Source: Photobacterium proteolyticum (GTDB taxonomy: Bacteria > Pseudomonadota > Gammaproteobacteria > Enterobacterales > Vibrionaceae). From it: a stretch of DNA of 64,000 nucleotides. Positions 56,023 to 64,000 of the stretch are shown here, piece after piece. The DNA lies in assembly GCF_001939735.1 (NCBI RefSeq), contig NZ_MJIL01000051.1:16863-80862 (forward strand), given 5' to 3'. A program made the translations under genes and the position numbers. Under the pieces are notes generated by a model. The model saw only the letters and a list, made by a program, of their open reading frames with translations, made no database searches and had not been told where the DNA came from. How positions within the stretch are numbered: the first letter of the stretch is position 1; every line of letters starts with the position of its first letter.

Positions 56023-56391
56023 ATGGCAAATAATTCAATGACTCAATTGGTTTCCTCTGAACAGCTAATGCTGGAAAAAATGCAGAATATGCAACATCGG
56101 ATACAAGCCGATTTTGTGGTGTCAGAGAACCCGATTGACCAGCAGGTTGGGGCTTCCCAGCTCAATCCTCCTTTGTCCTTCGCGGGTGCGATGCACAAGG
56201 TACTGAATGTGGTAAATAGCCATCAATCAGAAGCCAGTGCCAAAATGACAGCGGTGGAAACTGGAAAAAGCGACGATTTAGTCGGTGCCATGATTGCTAG
56301 CCAGAAGGCCAGTTTGTCGTTTTCTGCGCTGATGCAGGTGAGAAACAAAGTGGTCATGTCGTTTGAAGATATTATGAAGATGCCGGTGTAA
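56023..56391 (+). CDS. fliE: Flagellar MS-ring/rod adaptor FliE
   Basis: 122 aa; C-terminal region LVGAMIASQKASLSFSALMQ and VRNKVVMSFEDIMKMPV is diagnostic of FliE, which links the MS ring to the rod. AAGGAG sets the ATG at 56023. Confidence 0.93.
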   Translation: MANNSMTQLVSSEQLMLEKMQNMQHRIQADFVVSENPIDQQVGASQLNPPLSFAGAMHKVLNVVNSHQSEASAKMTAVETGKSDDLVGAMIASQKASLSFSALMQVRNKVVMSFEDIMKMPV

Positions 56392-56394
56392 ATT

Positions 56395-58116
56395 ATGTCT
56401 GAAATTATCTCTCAACCAATATCGGCGGGTACCGGCGACAACACTATGGACTCGTTGACTGAGCGAGCCAGGCATTTTTGGTATAGCAGCCAGCGTAACC
56501 TTGTGCTCTCAGCGGTGCTGGCGGCGATTGTTGCGGCCATCATTGTCGTGGCGTTATGGAGCTCGACCCAAAATTACCGCCCGCTTTATAGCCAGCAAGA
56601 ACGTTTCGATACTGGTGAAATTATCTCTGTTCTGGAAACCGAGGGGATCCCTTACCGCCTGCAAGAGGAAAACGGTCAGGTGTTGGTCGGCGAAGGCGAG
56701 GTAGCACGCATTCGGATGCTGTTGGCGGCCAAAGGGGTAAAAGCCAAACTGCCTACTGGGCTGGACTCCCTGAAAGATGACTCCTCGCTGGGTACGAGCC
56801 AGTTCATGGAGACAGCGCGTTATCGCCATGGTCTGGAAGGCGAGTTGGTACGTACTATTATCGCCCTTAATGCAGTCACTAATGCCCGGGTGCACTTGGC
56901 AATCCCTCGCCAGACGTTGTTTGTTCGTCAAAATAGCGAAGCGCCGTCAGCTTCGGTGATGGTAGAGCTGAAACCGGGTGAAGATCTAAAAACAGAACAA
57001 GTTGAAGCCATTATTAACCTGGTCACCGGCAGTGTAACAGCGATGAAGCCTGAGAATGTGTCGGTGGTTGATCAGTATGGACGTTTGTTAAGTGCTGAGA
57101 TTGGTGCTTCTGAAGTTGGCAAGGTGAATGCCAAGTATCTTGATTACCAGAAAAATTTTGAAAAGCAGGTGATTCAGCGTGCCGCGGATATGCTTACCCC
57201 TATTGTCGGGCCAAGTAATTTCCGGGTTCAGGTCGCAGCAGATCTTGATTTCAGTCGTACCAAGGAGACACAGGAAATTATTGACTCGACGCCGGTAGTC
57301 AGAAGCGAGCACAGTATTCAAAACAACTCCATTGATAAGATTGCTCTGGGAGTACCAGGATCGCTGAGTAACAAACCACCTGTGGTAGAAGAGCCCGAAA
57401 CACAAGACAGCAAAAATACTACAGAGCGTTCAGAAATTAACCGTCAGTATGCCCTAGGAACGAGCGTTCGCCAGACTCAATATCAGCAGGGACAGCTGAG
57501 GAAGCTGACCGTCTCAGTATTGTTGAACTCAGCTGCAGCGCCCAATGGCGGTGTCTGGACTGATGCAGAGAAGCAGCAAATTACAACCATGGTATCAGAT
57601 GCTGTCGGTATTTCCGCTGCTCGAGGTGACAATCTGAGCTTGATGAGTTTTAACTTTACGCCAGTCGAGATTGAAACCCCACCAGCGATCCCTTGGTGGC
57701 AAGATCCTACTATTCAGCAGCCGATCCGTTATGTGATTGGAGGTATTCTCGGGCTGTCGATGATCTTTTTTGTATTGCGTCCGCTAATCAATCACCTGAT
57801 GGGGATCGACCGGAGAAAAGAAGAGCTGGAGTTTGCGCCGCCAGAAGAAGATGAAGACTACGACAGTAACCTTCAGACCCGTGCCGAGCGTGAGCATGAG
57901 AAAGTACTCGACAGACGGCTTGCTGATAAAGGCATCGATGTCAATAGCTCGGCATTGGATACGAACCACGAACTCTTACCGCCTCCGGGATCACCATTGG
58001 AAATTCAGCTCAAGCATTTGCAGCTGATTGCCAATGAAGAGCCAGAACGGGTAGCAGAAGTACTGAAACAATGGGTGAATGTGAATGAACAGCACGTACA
58101 CAACGAAAATGTCTGA
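56395..58116 (+). CDS. fliF: MS-ring protein FliF
   Basis: 573 aa. Two membrane helices (about residues 36-58 and 442-464) flank a periplasmic region with the ring-building motifs (ARVHLAIPRQTLFVRQ and NFRVQVAADLDFSRTKET). The cytoplasmic C-terminus binds FliG. Three bases separate it from fliE. Confidence 0.95.
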   Translation: MSEIISQPISAGTGDNTMDSLTERARHFWYSSQRNLVLSAVLAAIVAAIIVVALWSSTQNYRPLYSQQERFDTGEIISVLETEGIPYRLQEENGQVLVGEGEVARIRMLLAAKGVKAKLPTGLDSLKDDSSLGTSQFMETARYRHGLEGELVRTIIALNAVTNARVHLAIPRQTLFVRQNSEAPSASVMVELKPGEDLKTEQVEAIINLVTGSVTAMKPENVSVVDQYGRLLSAEIGASEVGKVNAKYLDYQKNFEKQVIQRAADMLTPIVGPSNFRVQVAADLDFSRTKETQEIIDSTPVVRSEHSIQNNSIDKIALGVPGSLSNKPPVVEEPETQDSKNTTERSEINRQYALGTSVRQTQYQQGQLRKLTVSVLLNSAAAPNGGVWTDAEKQQITTMVSDAVGISAARGDNLSLMSFNFTPVEIETPPAIPWWQDPTIQQPIRYVIGGILGLSMIFFVLRPLINHLMGIDRRKEELEFAPPEEDEDYDSNLQTRAEREHEKVLDRRLADKGIDVNSSALDTNHELLPPPGSPLEIQLKHLQLIANEEPERVAEVLKQWVNVNEQHVHNENV

Positions 58117-59113
58117 ATCAGCCAAGCTTAATACTGTCGAGAAAACGGCGCTGGTGCTGTTGGGAATGGGGGAAGAAGCCGCTTCTCAGGTGTTGCAGCA
58201 TTTTAGCCGTGACGAAGTACAGCGCGTTACTCATTCCATGGCAAAACTGAGCGGCATCAAGAGTGATAATGCGAAAGAGATTATTCAGCACTTCTTTGAT
58301 GATTTTAGGGAACACAGTGGTATCCGCGGGGCATCCAAGGAATACTTGTCGAATACTCTGCGCAAAGCCTTGGGGAATGATTTGGCCAAAGGGCTATTAA
58401 ATAACATTTATGGTGATGAGCTAAGGAATAATATGCAACGTTTGCAGTGGGTGGATGCAGAGGTGCTGGCAAAGTATATCAGCCAGGAACACCCCCAGAT
58501 GCAGGCTATATTTTTAGCGTATTTACCAGCTGAAAGCTCCTCGGATGTTTTAGCAAAAATGCCGCCGGACTATCATGATGAGCTGATTTATCGTATTGCT
58601 CGTTTGCAGGAGATTGACCATGAAGTCGCTAAAGATCTCAATGAGCTCATCGAACGTTGTATCGACCACATTTCGATGACCCAAAGTGCACCGATTTCAG
58701 GTGCTAAGCAGGCGGCCGATATTATCAACCGCTTTGAAGGGAATCGCGGCCAGTTGATGGAGTTACTGAAGCTGCATGATGAAAGTGTAGTGAAAGAAAT
58801 TGAAGAAAATATGTTTGACTTCATGGTACTTGGTCGCCAGCACGAAGCTACCATGGTTCGACTTGTGCAGGAAGTCCCGATTAGCATGTGGGCTTTGGCT
58901 TTAAAAGGATCAGAGATCAGTTTGCAGCAAGCAATAAAGCGCTCGATGCCGCAGCGTATGGTGAAAACTTTAGAAGATGAGATGGCAGTACGGGGCGCAG
59001 TCGCGATCAGCCAGGTCGAAAAGACGCGTCAGGATATCATGCAGGTTGTCCGCGAGCTTTCCGACAATGGCGATATTGAGTTGTTGCTATATCAGGAACC
59101 TACTGTGGAGTAG
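58085..59113 (+). CDS. fliG: Motor switch protein FliG
   Basis: 342 aa. FliG hallmarks are KTALVLLGMGEEAASQVLQH, the EHPQ motif in YISQEHPQMQAIFLAYL, and the C-terminal torque helix region (VRLVQEVPISMWALALKGS) with RGAVAISQVEKTRQDIM. It overlaps fliF by 32 bp if the ATG at 58085 is used; a second in-frame ATG at 58109 would cut the overlap to 8 bp. Confidence 0.94.
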   Translation: MNSTYTTKMSESAKLNTVEKTALVLLGMGEEAASQVLQHFSRDEVQRVTHSMAKLSGIKSDNAKEIIQHFFDDFREHSGIRGASKEYLSNTLRKALGNDLAKGLLNNIYGDELRNNMQRLQWVDAEVLAKYISQEHPQMQAIFLAYLPAESSSDVLAKMPPDYHDELIYRIARLQEIDHEVAKDLNELIERCIDHISMTQSAPISGAKQAADIINRFEGNRGQLMELLKLHDESVVKEIEENMFDFMVLGRQHEATMVRLVQEVPISMWALALKGSEISLQQAIKRSMPQRMVKTLEDEMAVRGAVAISQVEKTRQDIMQVVRELSDNGDIELLLYQEPTVE

Positions 59114-59115
59114 TC

Positions 59116-59886
59116 ATGAAAACAACGAAAGTCATACGGCTTCAGCCTGGCCAGTACCGTCCACATCGTTTTCCGCCCGTTGCTGAACCTGTGAAAGAGA
59201 CTTCACTGACCACACTTGATGAAGGTGAGAGTTGGCAAGATAACCAATTTGAATTGCAGCAGCGGTTGGAAGAAGGTTTTCAACAAGGATTGCAGCAAGG
59301 TCATGATGAGGGGCTGCGCCAAGGTTTGGAGCAGGGAAAACAGCAAGGCTTGTTAGACGGGCAAAAAGAGGGCTTTCAGCAAGGTTATAAAAATGGCGAG
59401 CAAGCTGGCAAAGATATCTTTAACGCTGCTGTCCGTCCGGTTAATGCTCTGTTTGACAAAATCGCTGCATGGCAAGCCGAAAAAGAGCGTGAGCAGCGGC
59501 AGTTTATTTGCGAGCTGGTGCAGAAGGTTGCCCAGCAAGTGATCCGTGCCGAGCTGACCTTGATGCCCCAGCAAATCTTGGCGTTGGTGGATGAAACTCT
59601 CGAGGCTCTGCCCGGTAAGACAGAGAAAGTAGTGGTACACCTCAATCCTCAGGATTTAGAGAGAATCACTAATATTAATGCAGAGCTGCCAGCTGCGTGG
59701 AAGCTGGTTGCCAACAAGGATCTGCCTGTCGGCGGCTGTCAGTTAGTAACTGATCATGCCGAGGCAGACGCTAGCTGTGACGCTAGGTTGGAAGCCTGTA
59801 TGGAAAACGTACGCGAGCACTTATTGGATGGCGATAATAACGTTGAAACGTCAGCTCCCCATGCGCAGGAGATGATAGGTGAGTAG
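59116..59886 (+). CDS. fliH: Export ATPase regulator FliH
   Basis: 256 aa. A long glycine-every-fourth-residue repeat (about residues 54-98) as in FliH stalks, then the C-terminal FliI-binding domain (CELVQKVAQQVIRAELTLMPQQ, VVVHLNPQDLERI). It holds FliI at the C ring. The stop overlaps the fliI start by 8 bp. Confidence 0.9.
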   Translation: MKTTKVIRLQPGQYRPHRFPPVAEPVKETSLTTLDEGESWQDNQFELQQRLEEGFQQGLQQGHDEGLRQGLEQGKQQGLLDGQKEGFQQGYKNGEQAGKDIFNAAVRPVNALFDKIAAWQAEKEREQRQFICELVQKVAQQVIRAELTLMPQQILALVDETLEALPGKTEKVVVHLNPQDLERITNINAELPAAWKLVANKDLPVGGCQLVTDHAEADASCDARLEACMENVREHLLDGDNNVETSAPHAQEMIGE

Positions 59887-61228
59887 TGGCTTATTGGCAG
59901 ATCGACTCAATGATGCGTTGGCTTCGCTGGAGTCTATTCCTGTTGCCCGGGTTACTGGTCGGCTGGTGAAAGTTAACGGTTTGATGTTACAGGCGGTAGG
60001 CTGCCGGTTTAAGCTCGAACAACGTTGCCTGGTCGAAGCTGACGATGGTGAAATGATTGAGGCTCAGGTAGTAGGCTTTGATCATAGCATCACGTATTTG
60101 ATGCCAATCCGGCAGCTTGGCGGCTTGTTTGCGGGGGCCAAAGTGATCCCGCTTGATGGTGACAGTACGGTTCACATCGGCGAACATTGGCTGGGAAGAG
60201 TGCTCAATGGGTTGGGGGATCCGCTGGATGACGGTATCCCTCTGAAAGGGGGAGAGCGCGTTTCTCTCGAACCTTGCCCGATTAATCCACTGAAGCGACG
60301 TCCGGTTGATACCCCGTTAGATGTGGGAATTCGCGCCATTAATGGCTTGATAACACTGGGTAAAGGCCAGCGTATCGGTCTGATGGCGGGTAGCGGGGTC
60401 GGAAAAAGTGTGCTGATGGGTATGATCACCAAAAACACCACGGCAGATGTGATAGTGGTGGGTTTGATTGGTGAGCGAGGCCGTGAAGTACGTGAATTCA
60501 TTGAACATAATCTCGGCGAGGAAGGGCTCAAGCGCGCCATCATTATTGCAGCGCCAGCTGATGAGTCGCCATTGATGCGTTTGCGTGCGACCAAGCTTTG
60601 CCACCGGGTCGCAGAGTATTTTCGCGATCAGGGTAAAGACGTTTTATTGCTGATGGATTCACTGACCCGCTATGCCATGGCGCAACGTGAAATTGCTTTA
60701 TCGTTAGGTGAACCGCCGGCCTCGCGTGGTTATCCGCCATCGGTCTTTAGCTTGCTGCCTCAATTATTGGAGCGTGCTGGTAACGGTGAGCACCCTGAGG
60801 GGAGCTTGACCGCAATTTATACTGTGCTGGCAGAAGGAGATGATCAGCAAGATCCTGTGGTTGATTCTGCTCGAGCTATCCTTGATGGCCATGTGGTGTT
60901 ATCCCGAACACTTGCAGAGCAAGGGCATTATCCGGCGATTGATATCAATGCGTCGATCAGCCGGTGTATGAGTAATTGTACCGAGCAAGCACATGTCACC
61001 GTGGCGAACCAATTCCGGCAACTTAACGCTAATTATCTTCAAGTAAAAGAATTGCTGCCGTTAGGGGGATATCAGCCAGGACAAGATCCAGACCTTGATC
61101 AAGCCGTGATGCAGCAACCGCAATTGAAAGCATTTTTGATGCAAGCGGTAGATGAAGTGACTGATTACCCAAGCAGCCTGACTCATCTGGCTCAGTTGTT
61201 TAGTCAGCAAGCTGGGGCTGTTCAATAA
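59879..61228 (+). CDS. fliI: Flagellar export ATPase FliI
   Basis: 449 aa. Walker A GLMAGSGVGKSVLMG, Walker B VLLLMDSLTRYAMAQ and the F1-like core are complete. It unfolds and feeds export substrates. GTG start inside the fliH end, with GGAGA upstream. Confidence 0.96.
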   Translation: MSSGLLADRLNDALASLESIPVARVTGRLVKVNGLMLQAVGCRFKLEQRCLVEADDGEMIEAQVVGFDHSITYLMPIRQLGGLFAGAKVIPLDGDSTVHIGEHWLGRVLNGLGDPLDDGIPLKGGERVSLEPCPINPLKRRPVDTPLDVGIRAINGLITLGKGQRIGLMAGSGVGKSVLMGMITKNTTADVIVVGLIGERGREVREFIEHNLGEEGLKRAIIIAAPADESPLMRLRATKLCHRVAEYFRDQGKDVLLLMDSLTRYAMAQREIALSLGEPPASRGYPPSVFSLLPQLLERAGNGEHPEGSLTAIYTVLAEGDDQQDPVVDSARAILDGHVVLSRTLAEQGHYPAIDINASISRCMSNCTEQAHVTVANQFRQLNANYLQVKELLPLGGYQPGQDPDLDQAVMQQPQLKAFLMQAVDEVTDYPSSLTHLAQLFSQQAGAVQ

Positions 61229-61246
61229 GGCTGCTAGGAGGATCTG

Positions 61247-61690
61247 GTGAAAAATAAAGTGCGGGCTGTTAGTAAGCTGCAGCAAATCGCCGAGCAAAAC
61301 CGTGACCGCCAGAGCAAGGTTTTTGAACAACAGCAGCAGCAAGCAAGCTATTTTGAGCAACAGTTGAATGCCCTTGGTGCGTTGAAAGCAGCTTGTCAGA
61401 CGTTAGGTGCTAATGGCTCTGCACACATGAGTAGTACAGTTTTGCAGAATACTGCCAGTGTACAGCTGATGCTCAGCAGGATGCTCCATCACCATCAGCA
61501 TGAAAAAGCGGTGATGGATGCAGAATGCCTACGGGCAAAGTCTCAGCTTGAAGCTTGTCATGCCAAGGTGAAGGGGCTGGAAACGGTATTGGAACGCTGG
61601 AAAGCCAAGCAGCATTATGAGCAGGCGAAAAAAGAGCAAAAACAGATTGAAGATCTAATTAATGCTCGTCGTAAAAGGAAGCGACTTTAG
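61247..61690 (+). CDS. fliJ: Export chaperone/stalk protein FliJ
   Basis: 147 aa, two long amphipathic helices rich in Q, E, K and A, the coiled coil of FliJ, which couples FliI to FlhA. GTG start preceded by AGGAGG. Last gene of motY-lafK-fliEFGHIJ. Confidence 0.87.
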   Translation: MKNKVRAVSKLQQIAEQNRDRQSKVFEQQQQQASYFEQQLNALGALKAACQTLGANGSAHMSSTVLQNTASVQLMLSRMLHHHQHEKAVMDAECLRAKSQLEACHAKVKGLETVLERWKAKQHYEQAKKEQKQIEDLINARRKRKRL

Positions 61691-61692
61691 TA

Positions 61693-61718
61693 CAGGCTGG
61701 CCAGCGAAGGCCAGTCTG
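61693..61718 (+). terminator. Terminator after fliJ
   Basis: CAGGCTGGCC-agcgaa-GGCCAGTCTG followed by TTTGT. Nearly the same hairpin follows purA2 at the other end of the flagellar locus. Confidence 0.8.
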
Positions 61719-61752
61719 TTTGTTATTAGGAGCTTCTTGTTATTTGTGAAGC

Positions 61753-62877
61753 CTAAATATCATCTGCAACAGCCAGTACTGCCGCCAATACATCCTGCCC
61801 GAATGCAACGCTGCGCTCTGGGGACCAGCCGTAGAAGCTGTCTGGATGAAGGATATGATCCTTAAACGGCATCTCAACGGTGTAAGACAGGCACTTGAAC
61901 TGTTCGGCCACCCAGCAAGAACCGATAGTCAGGTTGGCTTGGCCTGGTTCGTCTTTGTCATACCCATGTTCGTCCTGAAATTCAGGTGTAATGGTCAGCA
62001 GGGCCTGCTTGAATTTACTCTCCAGGCTTTCTAGCCGGTCGTCATAGGACGGGATCCCTTCACTGCCTGCAACGAAGTTGTACGGAATGGCCTCGTCACC
62101 GTGAATATCCAGGAACATATCAACCCCGGTTTTCAGCATTTGCTCGCGCACCAGATACACTTCCGGGCTCTTTTCCATTGATGGCGTTTGCCATTCGCGA
62201 TTCAGGTTAACGCCGACGGCATTGGTACGTAAGTGACCGCGAATACTGCCGTCCGGGTTCATATTCGGAATGATATGAAAGACCGCTTTATCGAGCAGGG
62301 CGCGACCGACGGTGTCGGTTTCATCCAGCAGGCGCTGCAATAAGCCTTCGATAAACCATTCTGCCATGGTTTCGCCTGGGTGCTGGCGGGCGATAATCCA
62401 GATATTTTTCTTCTCATCCGACGGCTCGCCGACTGTCAGCAAGCTCATGTCGTTGCCGTCAAGGGTCGAGCCAAGGGTTGTCAGCTGGCAGTTAAAGTGA
62501 GTTTGTGCCTGGTGCAGCAGATCCTGGTGACGGTCATAGCTGTAAGGGGCAAAATAGGCAAAATACATCGAGCCGTATTCCGGGAGCACTTTAAAGCTCA
62601 GGGTATCACCGTCAAACTCGGCAGGAATGCGGAACCACTCCTCGCGATCATAGGATGCGACGACATCGTAGTCTTGCCAGCCTTCCGGATAGGCGGATTT
62701 TGCTAGATTCAGCAGTTTGATGTGGTGTGCAGTCTGCGCTTCAGTTTCCAGGCGGAAATGAAACCATTGGTAAAACTCAGATTGGTTGTCATTCGGGATG
62801 GTTAGCTGGATATCTTCAGGGGTGTCGGCTTTGACAACATGGATGTTGCCACTTTCAAAGTTGCTGAATATTTTCAT
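61753..62877 (-). CDS. M14-family zinc carboxypeptidase (cytosolic carboxypeptidase-like)
   Basis: 374 aa. Zinc ligands HxxE in RQHPGETMAEW (near residue 170) and the third histidine in LDIHGDEA, substrate arginine region NLNREWQTP, and catalytic glutamate in YTVEMPFK. The N-terminal ~120 residues form the extra beta-domain of cytosolic carboxypeptidases. No signal peptide. Substrate not known; related enzymes remove C-terminal or side-chain amino acids. Confidence 0.88.
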   Translation of the reverse strand: MKIFSNFESGNIHVVKADTPEDIQLTIPNDNQSEFYQWFHFRLETEAQTAHHIKLLNLAKSAYPEGWQDYDVVASYDREEWFRIPAEFDGDTLSFKVLPEYGSMYFAYFAPYSYDRHQDLLHQAQTHFNCQLTTLGSTLDGNDMSLLTVGEPSDEKKNIWIIARQHPGETMAEWFIEGLLQRLLDETDTVGRALLDKAVFHIIPNMNPDGSIRGHLRTNAVGVNLNREWQTPSMEKSPEVYLVREQMLKTGVDMFLDIHGDEAIPYNFVAGSEGIPSYDDRLESLESKFKQALLTITPEFQDEHGYDKDEPGQANLTIGSCWVAEQFKCLSYTVEMPFKDHILHPDSFYGWSPERSVAFGQDVLAAVLAVADDI

Positions 62878-63018
62878 CGTTGTAGTTATCTATTTTTGAG
62901 AGAAGGTTCGAGATTAGCATAACTATAGTCTTTAGGTGTGATGAAGAGGGGATGACTCTGTTACAGATTGTTTAAACCCGCTACTATTGGCCGATCAGCA
63001 AACAGAAGAGGAAATAAC

Positions 63019-63462
63019 GTGGCATTTCACTACTTGGCGCGAGGTCTTATTATCTCAGGTGAGCATGTACTGCTGGTCAGGGCAATTGGCGATACCATGA
63101 CGTTCTTGCCCGGTGGCCATATTGAATTCGCAGAACCGGCCAAGACAGCATTGAAGCGTGAGCTAATGGAAGAGGCATCGATTGATGGTCGGATTGGTGA
63201 GTTTGTCGGTGCGGCAGAAAATGAGTGGGAAGAACACGGCGTGCTCAATGCCGAAATTAACTTAATCTTCCGTGTTGAGTCAGACTTGTCCTCGAAGTTT
63301 CCCGTTGTTTCTAACGAGGCTCATCTTGAATTTTTGTGGGTGCATAAGCAAAAACTAGACGCATATAATCTTTATCCAGAGGCATTGCGTCAGTTGATCG
63401 CCGGTGAGTGTCATAACAAAACAGCTTTTTGGGGTTCCGGAGTACAGGTTAAGTGCCGCTAG
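63019..63462 (+). CDS. Nudix hydrolase
   Basis: 147 aa. The Nudix box reads GGHIEFAEPAKTALKRELME with the following EA (pattern Gx5Ex7REUxEExGU), so it should hydrolyse a nucleoside diphosphate linked to another group. The GTG at 63019 is preferred because AGAGGAA lies just upstream; the frame is open to an ATG at 62968 with no such site. Single gene. Confidence 0.87.
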   Translation: MAFHYLARGLIISGEHVLLVRAIGDTMTFLPGGHIEFAEPAKTALKRELMEEASIDGRIGEFVGAAENEWEEHGVLNAEINLIFRVESDLSSKFPVVSNEAHLEFLWVHKQKLDAYNLYPEALRQLIAGECHNKTAFWGSGVQVKCR

Positions 63463-63589
63463 ATAATATGAGTTGCGCTAGATGTGTGCGAAAATTAGCC
63501 GTGACAGACATGTTTTGTCCTGAGCTGAGATAAATAAGAAATAAATCATCAAAAATGGTTACCTGTTGAGCAGTTAACTATGTTGATGC

Positions 63590-63618
63590 TTTACAATCGC
63601 CAAAGGGCTGCGTATTAT
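63590..63618 (+). promoter_or_regulatory. Promoter of the second tRNA-Ser / tRNA-Asp unit
   Basis: TTTACA at 63590-63595, 17-bp spacer, TATTAT at 63613-63618, identical in layout to the promoter at 5601-5629. Confidence 0.75.
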
Positions 63619-63631
63619 TCACCGCACTTAC

Positions 63632-63722
63632 GGAGAGATGGCTGAGTGGTTGAAAGCACCGGTCTTGAAAACCGGCATACGTTTGTAGCGTATCTAGGGT
63701 TCAAATCCCTATCTCTCCGCCA
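63632..63722 (+). tRNA. tRNA-Ser (anticodon TGA), copy 2
   Basis: Identical over 91 nt to the copy at 5643-5733, including the encoded CCA, with similarity extending about ten bases upstream. Followed after 41 bp by tRNA-Asp. Confidence 0.97.
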
Positions 63723-63763
63723 CATTCTAGAAATTGGGCACAAGCCGGGTTTCATACAGAATT

Positions 63764-63840
63764 GGAGCGGTAGTTCAGTTGGTTAGAATACCGGCCTGTC
63801 ACGCCGGGGGTCGCGGGTTCGAGTCCCGTCCGCTCCGCCA
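63764..63840 (+). tRNA. tRNA-Asp (anticodon GTC)
   Basis: 77 nt with CCA. Acceptor GGAGCGG pairs with CCGCTCC; anticodon loop CTGTCAC; T arm GGGTTCGAGTCCC. Confidence 0.97.
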
Positions 63841-63849
63841 ACACAACGA

Positions 63850-63878
63850 AGCCTCAGCAGAAATGCTGGGGCTTTTTT
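63850..63878 (+). terminator. Terminator of the tRNA-Ser/tRNA-Asp unit
   Basis: AGCCTCAGCA-gaaa-TGCTGGGGCT followed by TTTTTT. Confidence 0.87.
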
Positions 63879-64000
63879 GTATCTGGAGCTTGACGAAAGT
63901 AACCACTTACAGACTTCATGATTAAATCTCTTTTTCTATTAGTACTAAAAATCCGCTGTGACCAAAATGTGACCATCTGGTGACTGCGATTGGTTTTATC

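Noticed and set aside
63734..63925. 63-codon plus-strand frame across tRNA-Asp
   Set aside because: It is the translation of the tRNA itself plus its terminator; no ribosome site.
63881..64000. Start of a mobile element integrated at tRNA-Asp
   Set aside because: The last 120 bp show no integrase frame and no repeat of the tRNA 3' end within the window; cannot be judged at the edge.

Overview
The window looks like Vibrionaceae DNA, most likely Photobacterium or a close relative. The reasons are a complete lateral-type (LafK/LafS/LafTU) flagellar locus, a second diverged adenylosuccinate synthetase of the kind known as PurA2 in this family, and the general gene style at moderate GC. This assignment rests on recognising gene families by eye; no database was searched.

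Left part (1-25.4 kb), accessory and metabolic genes. In order: the 3' part of an RNase Z-like metallo-beta-lactamase gene; a second, short methionyl-tRNA synthetase; two chemoreceptors on either side of a tRNA-Ser(TGA); an agmatine deiminase system (TetR regulator and carbamate kinase aguC on the minus strand, then aguD-aguA-aguB on the plus strand) followed by an unusual protein made of three fused RidA domains; a YgjV-like membrane protein; a MoxR ATPase with a truncated VWA partner; a leucine-rich-repeat protein; a small GNAT-like protein; a MupG-type 6-phospho-N-acetylmuramidase; a large zinc-ribbon membrane protein; and a LysR regulator divergent from purA2.

Central and right part (25.4-61.7 kb), one uninterrupted lateral flagellar locus. 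It starts with flgA-flgM-flgN-lytic transglycosylase (minus strand) facing flgBCDEFGHIJKL plus a LafW-like gene (plus strand). Next come fliD-fliS-fliT-fliK(lafE)-fliL(lafF)-lafS-lafT-lafU and lafA flagellin (minus), then fliM-fliN-fliP-fliQ-fliR-flhB-flhA with a degenerate EAL-like gene (minus), and finally motY-lafK-fliEFGHIJ (plus). Sigma-54 type -24/-12 promoters stand in front of flgB and fliD. Each has a dense cluster of CGGAA/TTCCG boxes upstream, which I infer are activator (possibly LafK) sites. FlgJ lacks its muramidase domain and an adjacent soluble transglycosylase probably replaces it. FliM lacks the CheY-binding N-terminal peptide. LafK has a receiver domain without its phosphoacceptor. 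No fliO or chemotaxis signalling genes are seen.

Right edge (61.7-64 kb): an M14 carboxypeptidase, a Nudix hydrolase, then a second identical tRNA-Ser(TGA) and a tRNA-Asp(GTC). The two tRNA-Ser genes are direct repeats 58 kb apart with the same promoter layout, so they bracket most of the window. A 22-bp tRNA-Ser 3' remnant follows the first copy, suggesting past recombination at this tRNA.
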